Assembly: GCF_003693445.1 (NCBI RefSeq) | Contig: NZ_RFAR01000004.1 | Coordinates: forward strand, 101,380-165,379 | DNA length: 64,000 bases | Reading direction: 5' to 3' | Source: Aquitalea palustris | GTDB taxonomy: Bacteria > Pseudomonadota > Gammaproteobacteria > Burkholderiales > Chromobacteriaceae | Shown here: one piece after another, positions 37,211 through 50,005 of the stretch | Numbering within the stretch: the first letter of the stretch is position 1 | Layout of the letters: each line of letters starts with the position of its first letter | Notes under the pieces: model-generated | What the model saw: only the letters and a program-made list of their open reading frames with translations | Told to the model about the DNA's origin: nothing | Database searches by the model: none | Translations under genes and position numbers: made by a program

Positions 37211-37251
37211 TTGACAACTTACTTACTAGTAAGTATTGTCGAGCGACAATA
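37211..37251 (+). promoter_or_regulatory. fadH promoter with two abutting palindromic operator candidates
   Basis: TTGACA (37211-37216), a 17-bp spacer and TATTGT (37234-37239) form a sigma-70 promoter. The spacer carries a perfect 16-bp palindrome TACTTACTAGTAAGTA (37220-37235). Directly after it lies a perfect 18-bp palindrome TATTGTCGAGCGACAATA (37234-37251). Their placement over the promoter suggests repressor operators, probably of the TetR type. Confidence 0.6.
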
Positions 37252-37285
37252 ATCCATGTCATGCCGGCAAGCGACCGGCGACTGA

Positions 37286-39355
<2,070 letters not shown>

Positions 39356-39382
39356 TCAGGCTGTGCTCCGGCCCTCATCATG

Positions 39383-39414
39383 AAAAATCCCCGTAGCGTG
39401 CTGCGGGGATTTTT
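39383..39414. terminator. Bidirectional terminator between fadH and the TlpA-like gene
   Basis: A perfect 11-bp stem AAAAATCCCCG/CGGGGATTTTT (39383-39393 with 39404-39414) with a 10-nt loop. A and T runs at the two ends serve both convergent genes. Confidence 0.92.
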
Positions 39415-39434
39415 CTTGCTGCGCAGTGGTGAGC

Positions 39435-39923
39435 CTAGAGAAAGTGGCGCAGCGTGTCTTCCAGATTCTTTTCGTTCAGCCGTCCCAGCAGGCTGCCCAC
39501 CTGTTTGCCGTTGCGGTCCAGGATGATGCTGTAGGGCAGGGCACCGGCCGGGTTGCCCAGCGAGCGCAGCAGGCTCAGGGTATCGCTGTCGCCCAGCAGA
39601 ATGGGATAGCCGATTTTCAGCTGGCGGGCAAAATTGTAGGTTTCCGCCTTATTGTCCAGCGCAATGCCCACCACCTCCACCCCTTTGGGCGCCAGACGAT
39701 CACGCAGGTTATTGAGCATGGGCATTTCTTCGCGGCAGGGGCCGCACCAGGTGGCCCAGAAATTCACCAGCACCACCTTGCCCTGGTAGGCGCGTAACGA
39801 GACCGAGCTGCCGGCCTGGTCGGTGAAGCGGGTTTGCGCCAGCGTGGGCGCGGCCAGCGCGCTCAGTGGCAGCAGGCAGAACAGGGCGGCCAGCAGGCTG
39901 GCGCGCAGGGTAATCGGGCTCAT
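39435..39923 (-). CDS. TlpA-like periplasmic thiol:disulfide oxidoreductase
   Basis: A 162-aa exported thioredoxin-fold protein. It has a signal peptide ending in ALAA, the active site FWATWCGPCREEMP and the cis-Pro region ALPYSIILDRNGK. Such proteins reduce disulfides, for example in cytochrome c maturation. GGAGG precedes the ATG by five bases. A second TlpA-like gene with a different active site lies at 59849-60340. Confidence 0.88.
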   Translation of the reverse strand: MSPITLRASLLAALFCLLPLSALAAPTLAQTRFTDQAGSSVSLRAYQGKVVLVNFWATWCGPCREEMPMLNNLRDRLAPKGVEVVGIALDNKAETYNFARQLKIGYPILLGDSDTLSLLRSLGNPAGALPYSIILDRNGKQVGSLLGRLNEKNLEDTLRHFL

Positions 39924-40256
39924 GTGGCCTCCATCATGATGAGTGGCAAGTGGTCAGGGGAAATTTCACCCGGATGGTTTTGGAGCAGCGGCCTGTGGTC
40001 AAGTTTCATGCCTGGCCGGCAAAATGCGCTCTGCTACTCCAGTGCTGCGGACTTGGTACGCCGGCAAGGCTTTGGCGTGGCAACGATACGCGCTTCATCC
40101 ATTATGGCCGATGCGTCTAAGCCAGGTTGGCCGGGGTCGCATTATGCCAAACAGGATGAGCTGAAGCATTCCTTCATCCTGCAGGCTTGAATTCCCTGGC
40201 GGCAACCCCCACCATAGATCAATTCGCAGCAAGTCATCCACCGTCTAGGGGAACCC
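39924..40256. other. Intergenic region upstream of gshA
   Basis: Divergent 333-bp gap between the TlpA-like gene and gshA. No gene is supported. It contains an 8-bp inverted repeat CAGGATGA/TCATCCTG (40152-40159 with 40174-40181) with a 14-nt loop. I do not see a confident promoter. Confidence 0.4.
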
Positions 40257-41540
40257 ATGACCGTCCCACATCTGTCCACTGCACTGACCGGCCCCCTGCT
40301 GGAACTGGAAAGTCGCATTCTTACCGCCCAGCCCCACATCGAGCACTGGTTCCGCAGTCAGTGGCATAACCACGCCGCACCGTTTTACGGCTCGGTCGAC
40401 TTGCGCAACAGCGGTTTCAAGCTGGCCCCGGTGGACATGAATTTGTTCCCTGGCGGACACAACAATCTCAACCCTGACTTCCTGCCCTTGTCCATCCAGG
40501 CGGCGCAGGCTGCGGTGGAAAAAGTCTGTCCGGAAGCGCGCAGTATTTTGCTGATTCCGGAAAACCACACCCGCAATACCTTTTATCTGCAAAATGTGGC
40601 CACGCTGGTACACATTTTCGAGCAGGCCGGCCTCAAGGTACGGCTGGGTACGCTGAACCCGGAAATCACCGAAATCACCGAGCTGACCAGCGCCGGCGGC
40701 GACATCGTCAAGCTGGAGCCCATCCTGCGCCAGGGCAACCGCCTGAAGCTGGCTGATGGTTTCAACCCCTGCGTGGTGCTGCTCAACAACGACCTGTCCG
40801 GCGGCATCCCCGACATCCTGAAGGATCTGGAGCAAAACCTGCTGCCGCCGCTGCACGCCGGCTGGGCGGTACGGCGCAAGAGCAATCACTTCACCGCCTA
40901 CGACCAGGTGGCCGAGCAGTTCTCGCAGCTGATTTCCATCGATCCGTGGATGATCAATCCCTACTTCGTCAACTGTAGCGGGCTGGATTTCCACGCCCGG
41001 CAGGGCGAGGACGCGCTGGCTGAGTCCGTGGCCAGCACGCTGGACAAGATCGCCGCCAAATACCGCGAATACGGCATCAAGAACGACCCCTTCGTCATCG
41101 TCAAGGCCGATGCCGGCACCTATGGCATGGGCGTGATGAGCGTGAAGAGCCCGGAAGAAGTCATCGGCCTCAATCGCAAGGCGCGCAACAAGATGTCGGT
41201 GGTGAAAGAAGGGCTGGAAGTTTCCGAAGTCATCGTGCAGGAAGGCGTCTATACCTTTGAAACCGTGGATGACGCCGTGGCCGAACCGGTGGTGTACATG
41301 ATGGACCGCTTTGTCACCGGTGGTTTCTACCGCGTGCACACCGGCCGTGGCATTGACGAAAACCTCAACGCCCCGGGCATGCAGTTTGTGCCGCTGTCGT
41401 TCGAAACACCTTGCCTGCCGGACAAGCATGGCTCGCCGGACTGTGCGCCCAACCGCTTCTACGCCTACGGCGTGATTGCCCGCCTGGCGCTGCTGGCAGC
41501 CGCGCTGGAGCTGGAAAACACCGACCCCGAGCGCGACTGA
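40257..41540 (+). CDS. gshA: Glutamate-cysteine ligase, ATP-grasp-like GshA
   Basis: First enzyme of glutathione synthesis, joining glutamate and cysteine. The 427-aa sequence does not look like the E. coli GshA type; it matches the proteobacterial glutamate-cysteine ligase subfamily described from acidithiobacilli and betaproteobacteria (YGSVDLRNSGFKLAPVDMNLFPGGHNNL near residues 42-75). Other segments typical of that subfamily include VIVKADAGTYGMGVMSV. AGGGGAA precedes the ATG. gshB follows two genes later, supporting the pathway. Confidence 0.9.
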   Translation: MTVPHLSTALTGPLLELESRILTAQPHIEHWFRSQWHNHAAPFYGSVDLRNSGFKLAPVDMNLFPGGHNNLNPDFLPLSIQAAQAAVEKVCPEARSILLIPENHTRNTFYLQNVATLVHIFEQAGLKVRLGTLNPEITEITELTSAGGDIVKLEPILRQGNRLKLADGFNPCVVLLNNDLSGGIPDILKDLEQNLLPPLHAGWAVRRKSNHFTAYDQVAEQFSQLISIDPWMINPYFVNCSGLDFHARQGEDALAESVASTLDKIAAKYREYGIKNDPFVIVKADAGTYGMGVMSVKSPEEVIGLNRKARNKMSVVKEGLEVSEVIVQEGVYTFETVDDAVAEPVVYMMDRFVTGGFYRVHTGRGIDENLNAPGMQFVPLSFETPCLPDKHGSPDCAPNRFYAYGVIARLALLAAALELENTDPERD

Positions 41541-41544
41541 GGCC

Positions 41545-42477
41545 ATGAAGCAGCTGCGCGGCCTGTTGCTACTGCTGTTGCCGATGCTGGCAACAGCCGC
41601 CAGCTTTGACTGTGGCAAGGCGGCGACGGCCACCGAGCAGGCCATTTGCCGCCAGCCGGCACTGTCGGCGCTGGACGAGCAAGTGGCCGCCGCCTACCGC
41701 CAGCACAATCAGCAAGGCCTGCTGCAAGACAATCAGCGCGCCTGGCTGAATGGCCCGCGTGCCGAATGCAAGGCGGAGGCCGCCTGCCTGCAAAGCCGTT
41801 ATCAACAGCGGCTGGTGCAGTTGCAGCGGGCGCAGCTGATTCGCCAGCACATCGACAATGCCACGCCGGCATATCAATTTGACATCAGCCTGCTCAACTG
41901 GGGCGAGCAGGACTGGGCAGCCGCAGGCCCGGCCATCATCAACATCATCGACAAGCGCAGCCAGCGCAGCGTACAGCAGCTGCGGCTGGACAATGTCTAT
42001 ATGGCGCATGGCGATGATGGCAAGCCGCTGGTCAATAGCGCGCGACTGTATGATTTGCAGGGCGTGATCAATGTGGCTGATTTCGACTTTGATGGTCATG
42101 CCGACCTGGCCATCCAGAACGGCAATGACGGCCCCTATGGCGGGCCGACCTACAGCGTGTATCTCTACGACAATGCCAGCAAGCAGTTTGTGTTGAACGA
42201 TGAATTATCGACGCTGACTGGCGAAACACTGGGCATGTTCCAGGTGGATGCCAAACACAAGCGGCTGAGCACCTTTGCCAAAAGCGGCTGCTGTTACCAC
42301 GAAACCACCTACTACCAGTTTGATGCCCGCCATCGCCTGCAGGCGGTAGAGCGGCTGATTGAAGACGCGCAGGACCCGGCAGGCAAACAGGTGCGGGTGA
42401 CCCGCGAAACCCTGGTCAATGGCCGCTGGAAAACATCTAGCCGGCGCTATGCGCTGGATGCCTACTATCATCAATGA
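41545..42477 (+). CDS. Secreted LprI-domain (DUF1311) protein with C-terminal XAC2610-like region
   Basis: A 310-aa exported protein starting 4 bp after gshA. The signal peptide ends near ATAA. Next comes the LprI pattern FDCGKAATATEQAICRQPALSALDEQVAAAYR with conserved Cys, including CKAEAACLQSRY (residues about 20-95). The C-terminal part contains VADFDFDGHADLAIQNGNDGPYGG, a calcium-binding/FG-GAP-like stretch, and GCCYHETTYYQF, as in XAC2610-type proteins. It is probably cotranscribed with gshA and gshB. Function unknown; LprI homologues include lysozyme inhibitors. Confidence 0.7.
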   Translation: MKQLRGLLLLLLPMLATAASFDCGKAATATEQAICRQPALSALDEQVAAAYRQHNQQGLLQDNQRAWLNGPRAECKAEAACLQSRYQQRLVQLQRAQLIRQHIDNATPAYQFDISLLNWGEQDWAAAGPAIINIIDKRSQRSVQQLRLDNVYMAHGDDGKPLVNSARLYDLQGVINVADFDFDGHADLAIQNGNDGPYGGPTYSVYLYDNASKQFVLNDELSTLTGETLGMFQVDAKHKRLSTFAKSGCCYHETTYYQFDARHRLQAVERLIEDAQDPAGKQVRVTRETLVNGRWKTSSRRYALDAYYHQ

Positions 42478-42534
42478 ATCCGATGGCCGTCAGCCGGCCC
42501 GCCAGTGCCTGCTGGCGAAACCCTGGAGAGCACC

Positions 42535-43491
42535 ATGCGTATCCTGTTCATCGCCGACCCGCTGGAACAGTTCAAGATTTACAAGGACACCACCTTTGCC
42601 ATGATGGAAGAGGCGGCGCGGCGCAATCACGCCATCAGCTATGCCCAGGCGCACCAGTTGTCGGTGGAGGGGGGCCGCCTGCTGGTGGATGCCCGTGGTC
42701 TGACCGTCACCGACGAACGCAAGGGCGACCACCCGGCCTGGTACAAGCTGGACGATGTACACCGCCAGCCGCTGACTGCCTTCAACGCGGTGGTGATGCG
42801 CAAGGACCCGCCGTTCGACATGGAATACCTGTATGCCTCGCAGCTGTTCACGCTGGCCGAGGCACAGGGCGTCAAGGTATTCACCAGTGGCCAGGCGCTG
42901 CGCGACTTCAACGAAAAGCTGGCCATCCTCAACTTCCCCGAGCTGACCGCCCCCACCATGATCACCGGCGAAACCCCACGGCTGAAGGCCTTTATCCGCC
43001 AGCATCTGGATGTGATCCTCAAACCGCTGGACAGCATGGGTGGTGACAGCATTTTCCGGGTAACCCCGAACGACCCTAATCTGTCGGTGATTCTGGAAAC
43101 CATCACCTTGCGCGGCAAGCGCACCATCATGGCCCAGCGCTATATCCCGGAAATCCGCGATGGTGACAAGCGTGTGCTGGTGATTGACGGCGTACCGGTG
43201 GACTACTGCCTGGCGCGCATTCCCGCTGCTGGTGAAACCCGTGGCAATCTGGCAGCCGGTGGCCGTGGCGAGGCGCGTCCGCTCAGTGCACGCGACCGGG
43301 AAATCGCCGAAGCAGTCGGCCCGGAGCTGAAAAAGCGCGGCATCCTCTTGGCCGGGCTGGATGTGATTGGCAATTACCTGACCGAAGTGAATGTCACCAG
43401 CCCCACCTGCTTCCGCGAAATCATGGACCAGACCGATATCAATGTCGCCGGCCTGTACATCGACGCACTGGAACGCGCCACCGCGCATTGA
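42535..43491 (+). CDS. gshB: Glutathione synthetase GshB
   Basis: Adds glycine to gamma-glutamylcysteine. The 318-aa ATP-grasp protein has the N-terminal [37 protein letters not shown], the ATP-binding [15 protein letters not shown], and the C-terminal [22 protein letters not shown] 42535 is preceded by CTGGAGAG. It is the third gene of the gsh cluster. Confidence 0.97.
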   Translation: MRILFIADPLEQFKIYKDTTFAMMEEAARRNHAISYAQAHQLSVEGGRLLVDARGLTVTDERKGDHPAWYKLDDVHRQPLTAFNAVVMRKDPPFDMEYLYASQLFTLAEAQGVKVFTSGQALRDFNEKLAILNFPELTAPTMITGETPRLKAFIRQHLDVILKPLDSMGGDSIFRVTPNDPNLSVILETITLRGKRTIMAQRYIPEIRDGDKRVLVIDGVPVDYCLARIPAAGETRGNLAAGGRGEARPLSARDREIAEAVGPELKKRGILLAGLDVIGNYLTEVNVTSPTCFREIMDQTDINVAGLYIDALERATAH

Positions 43492-43640
43492 ACCTTGCCA
43501 TCAGCCTGTCATCTGCCGGCGGCAACATCGCCGCTGGCGGCAAGGCCAGTTAGCTTGCCCGGCTGGCCGGCAGCGCTTAACATGCCGCTCGCCGGGCCGG
43601 CACAATGCCACCCGCCATCCACGCAATCACTGGATCTGAC

Positions 43641-44027
43641 ATGAGCAAGCATGAGGAAAGCCCGTTCAAGGGCAAGACCGGCGTCCGCCGGCTGATCAAC
43701 GCCTTCGGTTATTCGCTGGATGGCATCAAGGCGGCCTACCGCCATGAAGATGCCTTTCGCCAGCTGGCCTTGCTGGCCTGCATCCTGATTCCCTGTGCGC
43801 TGTTCCTGGTGCCGGCCAGCCCGCTGGCACGCGCCATGCTGGTAGCCAGTTCGCTGGCCACCCTCATCATCGAATTACTCAATTCCGCCATCGAAGCCGC
43901 AGTCGATCACACCTCGCTGGAGCGCCATCCGCTGGCCAAGCGGGCCAAGGACATGGGCAGCGCCGCCCAGCTGCTGGGCTTGATCAATCTGGCAGCGGTA
44001 TGGCTGCTGGTGTTATTCGGGCGCTAG
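43641..44027 (+). CDS. dgkA: Diacylglycerol kinase DgkA
   Basis: Small integral membrane kinase recycling diacylglycerol to phosphatidic acid. The 128-aa protein has three membrane helices and the catalytic ELLNSAIEAAVDH motif, then HPLAKRAKDMGSAAQLLGL. ATG 43641 begins MSKHEESPFKGKTG. Its 3' end overlaps the convergent membrane-protein gene by 15 bp. Confidence 0.93.
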   Translation: MSKHEESPFKGKTGVRRLINAFGYSLDGIKAAYRHEDAFRQLALLACILIPCALFLVPASPLARAMLVASSLATLIIELLNSAIEAAVDHTSLERHPLAKRAKDMGSAAQLLGLINLAAVWLLVLFGR

Positions 44028-44741
44028 CGCTGCAGCCAGCACGCTGGCCAGCAGGAAGGCGATATTGCTGTCCAGTCGCGGTAACAGCAGCACCAGCGTC
44101 AGGCAGAACGCGGCAAAGGAAAAGCGCCCCAGCAGCATGCCGCGCAATAGCGTCTGCACTGCAGCAGCCCCGTGTGCTTGTTGCATCGATACCGCCATCA
44201 CCGCCCCCAGCAGTGGAAATACCGCCAGCACGCCGCTCCAGCCAGCTCCCAGCTGCTGCGCCGCCGTACTCACACCCAGTGTCAGCACGGCAGCGGCCAG
44301 CATGCGCAGCCACAGCCGGTCATGGCTGGCGTTGTCCAGCTGCCGCCGGGGTGGCCGTGGCAAGCAGTAGTAATTGCCGCCTACACTCAGCGCTGCGACA
44401 CCCAGTGCCAGGGTGAGCGAGGGCCTGAATTGCTGCAACAGCAGCGCGGCAAGCAGCCAGCCACAGAGGGCCGCCGCCAGCGCTGGTGGCCAGTGCTGCC
44501 GGGCTGCGGTGCGGGCATAAATCAGGTTGAACACTTCGGATGCGGCAATGGCGGCGATGGCTTGCATGGCTGCCACGGCTGCAAACGCCTTGCCCTGCTC
44601 GTGGGCCAGCAGCCACAGAATGGGACCAGCGACGATGGGTAGCCCGGCCAGCCAGCCGGCCAGGGCGGGGCCGCGGTAACGCGCCACCAGCGACAGGGCA
44701 TACAGCAAGGTAGGGATCAGGGTCAGTTTCAGTAGCAGCAT
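44013..44741 (-). CDS. Multipass membrane protein of unknown function
   Basis: A 242-aa very hydrophobic protein with about eight predicted membrane helices (for example LIPTLLYALSLVA, ALAAALCGWLLAALLL, MLAAAVLTLGVSTAAQQLGAG). I recognise no conserved catalytic motif; the pattern of duplicated four-helix halves resembles small uncharacterised permease-like proteins. The start is uncertain (ATG 44741 or 44774). It is convergent with dgkA. Confidence 0.6.
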   Translation of the reverse strand: MLLLKLTLIPTLLYALSLVARYRGPALAGWLAGLPIVAGPILWLLAHEQGKAFAAVAAMQAIAAIAASEVFNLIYARTAARQHWPPALAAALCGWLLAALLLQQFRPSLTLALGVAALSVGGNYYCLPRPPRRQLDNASHDRLWLRMLAAAVLTLGVSTAAQQLGAGWSGVLAVFPLLGAVMAVSMQQAHGAAAVQTLLRGMLLGRFSFAAFCLTLVLLLPRLDSNIAFLLASVLAAALAPE

Positions 44742-44864
44742 GCAGTGGACCGGTAGCAACAGCCGGCCCAGCATAGCATGCATATGGCATCGTTGCCGGG
44801 CTGTCCGGTGGCGTTCTTGCGTGTATGCTGGTTGGCCCCGGTCATGTCAATGGAGAGGATGCAT

Positions 44865-45236
44865 ATGCTGTCACCGGCCGATTCTGGCGTGGAAGAACTG
44901 GTGCTCAATCTGGTGCTGTGGCTGAAACTGGGGGTAGAGGCCTGTGGTGCGCTGGTGATTGGTGTGGGGGTGCTGTTTGCTGGCGTGCGTTACCTGCAAC
45001 GCTGCTTCCAGCCGGGCATGACGCAATACAACGCGGTGCGGCTGAGCTTTGCCCGCTTTCTGGCGCTGGCGCTGGAATTGCAACTGGCGGCCGACATCCT
45101 GTCTACGGCGGTCGCTCCCAGCTGGGACCAGATCGGCAAGCTGGCGGCCATTGCGGTACTGCGTACAGCACTCAATTTTTTCCTGGCCCAGGAAATTCGC
45201 GATACCGAGCAGGCAGAGCAGCCGCCACCGACCTAG
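44865..45236 (+). CDS. DUF1622 membrane protein
   Basis: A 123-aa membrane protein with the DUF1622 pattern: a first helix LGVEACGALVIGVGVLFAG, then RLSFARFLALALELQLAADILSTAVAPSWDQIGKLAAIAVLRTALNFFLAQEI. The ATG at 44865 is selected among several nearby ones because GGAGAGG lies six bases upstream. Function unknown. Confidence 0.78.
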   Translation: MLSPADSGVEELVLNLVLWLKLGVEACGALVIGVGVLFAGVRYLQRCFQPGMTQYNAVRLSFARFLALALELQLAADILSTAVAPSWDQIGKLAAIAVLRTALNFFLAQEIRDTEQAEQPPPT

Positions 45237-45274
45237 CACCCCTGTGCCGGCCCTGCCGGTCTGCTTGGCAGTCT

Positions 45275-45658
45275 TTAGCGTGCCTGGCGACGGTACAGGT
45301 AGCCGGGATAGACCCGGATGCAGCCACTGGCATCTTCAACCTTGCCATATTCCCCCACCAGCTCCCAGCTGGCGCCATTGGCCTGCAGTATCCGGTAGAC
45401 CGGGCTGCCGGCCTGATAGAACAGCAATTCATTGCCATGGAAGTGGTCCAGCGGCAGCACGGGCTGCTGGCTGGGTAGCACCAGCAGCATGGCTGCGGTA
45501 TGGATATCCATGTCGGCCAGCTGTTCGCGGTCGGCGGCCACCATGCCGCAGAAGGCCAGCAGGAAGGCAAGCGGCAACATCAGCCAGTGGCCGCTGAGCA
45601 GGCCGAACAGGGTGAGAATGGTAGCGCCGGTAAAAAAGAAGCTGCTGTGTGTTTTCAT
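45275..45658 (-). CDS. Small membrane protein of unknown function
   Basis: A 127-aa protein with two closely spaced N-terminal membrane helices (FFFTGATILTLFGLLSG and LPLAFLLAFCGMVAA), then a hydrophilic domain of about 75 residues with 'LLFYQAGSPVYRILQANG' and 'GCIRVYPGYLYRR'. No family is recognised. ATG 45658 is favoured over an upstream frame. A stable hairpin lies in its leader and a perfect TATAAT further upstream. Confidence 0.5.
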   Translation of the reverse strand: MKTHSSFFFTGATILTLFGLLSGHWLMLPLAFLLAFCGMVAADREQLADMDIHTAAMLLVLPSQQPVLPLDHFHGNELLFYQAGSPVYRILQANGASWELVGEYGKVEDASGCIRVYPGYLYRRQAR

Positions 45659-45700
45659 GATGTGTGCTTTGCCCGGGTAGGTTGGCCCGTGAAACGGCAA

Positions 45701-45725
45701 ACGCCGCCTGACATGGAGGCGGCGT
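45701..45725 (-). promoter_or_regulatory. Leader hairpin upstream of the 45275-45658 gene (possible attenuator)
   Basis: A perfect 9-bp stem ACGCCGCCT/AGGCGGCGT (45701-45709 with 45717-45725), followed on the minus strand by TTTGCCGTTT. It lies between the presumed promoter (TATAAT in the AT-rich region near 45795-45800, minus strand) and the start codon. Confidence 0.4.
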
Positions 45726-45892
45726 GTTGTCTGGAATCAAGTGTGGTCCGTCGCAGGAACCTTCAGGCTGTTTACGGTTTAGCCTGATTTCCGAATTATA
45801 TGGCGATTTATCCGAAATTAATTAATAAAATCAGTCAATTAATCATGATGATGGGCTAGCTCTTGCCGTTGCCGGGTTTCCACGGCATAGCC

Positions 45893-45922
45893 AAAAAAAC
45901 AACGCCACCCGCAGGTGGCGTT
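45893..45922 (-). terminator. Rho-independent terminator of topA
   Basis: A 9-bp perfect stem AACGCCACC/GGTGGCGTT (45901-45909 with 45914-45922), 4-nt loop, followed on the minus strand by seven T, 36 bp past the topA stop codon. Confidence 0.92.
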
Positions 45923-45957
45923 GCTATTACCGGCTCCGCATAGCGCGGTGCGCAGAC

Positions 45958-48252
<2,295 letters not shown>

Positions 48253-48324
48253 GTTTTCGTTTCAGTGTGTACCGGAGGGACTCCGGCTGATAGCGGTTCT
48301 ATCTATCAAATAAAGCAAGTGCGC

Positions 48325-48356
48325 AAATAAAACAAGAGCGCGTGTGGCGCTCTTGT
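48325..48356 (-). terminator. Rho-independent terminator of the dprA-smg transcript
   Basis: A perfect 10-bp stem ACAAGAGCGC/GCGCTCTTGT (48332-48341 with 48347-48356), 5-nt loop, followed on the minus strand by TTTTATTT. It separates smg from topA. Confidence 0.88.
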
Positions 48357-48422
48357 GCAAAATTCCGTGCAGTCTCGTCAGGCGAGGCGGGATGTTAAGC
48401 CCGTCGCACCGGCGCTGACAAG

Positions 48423-48881
48423 TCATTGCATGGTGGGTTCGCCATGAATGGCGTCCAGCAATTCTTCGCCCAGCAGGATGGGTAGCTCTGCCTTTTGCGC
48501 CCACAACACCATCAGTGCCACCAGCTTGGCCGAGCCGACATTGATATCGTCATCCGGCAGTTCAAACAGGCGGTCAATCACCATTTCGCGCTGCGAGGGC
48601 GACAGCGCGCCGTGGTCTTCCAGAAACTGGATCAGGCCGCGCACTTCGGTAGGCAGGCGTTCCTGCTCGGCATCGGCATAAATGCGCATGCCCGAGGCAT
48701 CGTCTGCGCTGGCATACAGGCCTTCCACCATATTGGCGACATTGTCCAGCCAGTCCAGCGCGTCGTTGATTTCCTCGTCTTCGAAGCCGGCGGCTTCCAG
48801 CTGGCGCATCAGTGTGCCGCGGTCACCAAAGGCATCCGGGTCACGGTATTGCTCGAACAAATAAGTGAGAACGTCAAACAT
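48423..48881 (-). CDS. smg: Smg protein (DUF494)
   Basis: A 152-aa cytosolic protein of the Smg family, which sits beside dprA in many proteobacteria. It begins MFDVLTYLFEQY and shows the family text AAGFEDEEINDALDWLDNV and LMVLWAQKAELPILLGEELL. ATG 48881 is preferred because the longer frame reads through the end of dprA. Its 41-bp distance from dprA indicates one operon. Function unknown. Confidence 0.92.
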   Translation of the reverse strand: MFDVLTYLFEQYRDPDAFGDRGTLMRQLEAAGFEDEEINDALDWLDNVANMVEGLYASADDASGMRIYADAEQERLPTEVRGLIQFLEDHGALSPSQREMVIDRLFELPDDDINVGSAKLVALMVLWAQKAELPILLGEELLDAIHGEPTMQ

Positions 48882-48922
48882 CAGGTCTTCTTCAAATGAG
48901 CTGCTACAGAATCCAGTCTGAA

Positions 48923-50005
48923 TCAGACCAGTCGCTGGACCTGCCCGCCAGGCAGGCTGGTGAGCTTGCCGGCAAGCTCCAGCTCGAGCAGCATCGCGTA
49001 AACCTCCCCTTGCGTCAACCCGAGTTGCTGTGCCAGCCACTGGCTGCTGACCGGGTCGAAGCCCATCAGGGTGAGAATCTGCTCTGTTCCCGCTGCCGGA
49101 TCAGGAGTGCAAACGGCGGCAGGCCGCGCGCTGCGGCTCAGCCGGCCCACTTCTTCCAGCACGTCTTCCACCGATTCCACCAGCCGTGCACCATCTTTCA
49201 GCAGCCGGTGGCAGCCACGCGCCTGCGGGTTGTTGATCGAGCCAGGTACGGCCATGACTTCGCGCCCGCTCTCGGCCGCAAGCCGGGCGGTGATCAGCGA
49301 GCCGGAATTGATATTGGCCTCTACCACCAGGCAGCCGCGGGCGAGGCCGGCAATGATGCGGTTGCGGCGCGGGAAATGGCCGGCCAGCGGGCCGGCACCC
49401 AGCGGGAATTCGGACAGGATCAGTCCGGCGCTGCCGATCTGATGTGCCAGCGTGCGGTTGCTGGCGGGATAGACCCGGTCGATGCCGGTGCCGATCACGG
49501 CGATGGTGGAGCCTGCCGCTGCCAGCGCACCCTGGTGTGCTGCCGCGTCGATGCCGCTGGCCAGTCCGCTGACGATGGTGTAGCCGTGCTCGGCCAGACG
49601 CTGGGCAAAATCGCTGGCGATCTGCTTGCCTGGCGGCGTGGCGCTACGGCTGCCCACCATGGCCAGCATGGGTTGTTGCAGTAATTCGCGGCGACCGCGG
49701 GCAAACAGCAGCGGCGGTGGTGAGGCGGTTTCGGCCAGCGCCTGCGGATAGTCGTCATCCTGCAGGCTGAGCAGGCTGCACTGCTCGCCTTCGGCCCAGG
49801 CCAGCGCGGCGGCAGCATCCGGCTGCGCCACCCGCTCACGCAGGGCCATGGCAGCCTGCTGGCCGATTAGTGGCGCGGTCTGGCTTGTACTGGCGGCCAC
49901 AGCATGACTGGCCGAGCCAAAGCTGGCGATCAGCTTGAGAAAGCCCGCCGGGCCGATGCCCGGGGTCAGTGCCAGCAGCAGCCAGTCGCTGGTGCTATCG
50001 CTCAT
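48923..50005 (-). CDS. dprA: DNA-processing protein DprA
   Basis: Single-stranded-DNA-binding RecA loader for natural transformation. The 360-aa protein has a SAM-like N-terminus, the extended Rossmann fold with GSRSATPPGKQIASDFAQ, IVSGLASGIDAAAHQGAL and GSLITARLAAESGREVMAVPG, and a C-terminal winged-helix (DPVSSQWLAQQLGLTQGEVYAMLLELELAGKL). Its start overlaps the end of the LysM gene by 4 bp. Presence suggests, but does not prove, competence. Confidence 0.96.
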   Translation of the reverse strand: MSDSTSDWLLLALTPGIGPAGFLKLIASFGSASHAVAASTSQTAPLIGQQAAMALRERVAQPDAAAALAWAEGEQCSLLSLQDDDYPQALAETASPPPLLFARGRRELLQQPMLAMVGSRSATPPGKQIASDFAQRLAEHGYTIVSGLASGIDAAAHQGALAAAGSTIAVIGTGIDRVYPASNRTLAHQIGSAGLILSEFPLGAGPLAGHFPRRNRIIAGLARGCLVVEANINSGSLITARLAAESGREVMAVPGSINNPQARGCHRLLKDGARLVESVEDVLEEVGRLSRSARPAAVCTPDPAAGTEQILTLMGFDPVSSQWLAQQLGLTQGEVYAMLLELELAGKLTSLPGGQVQRLV

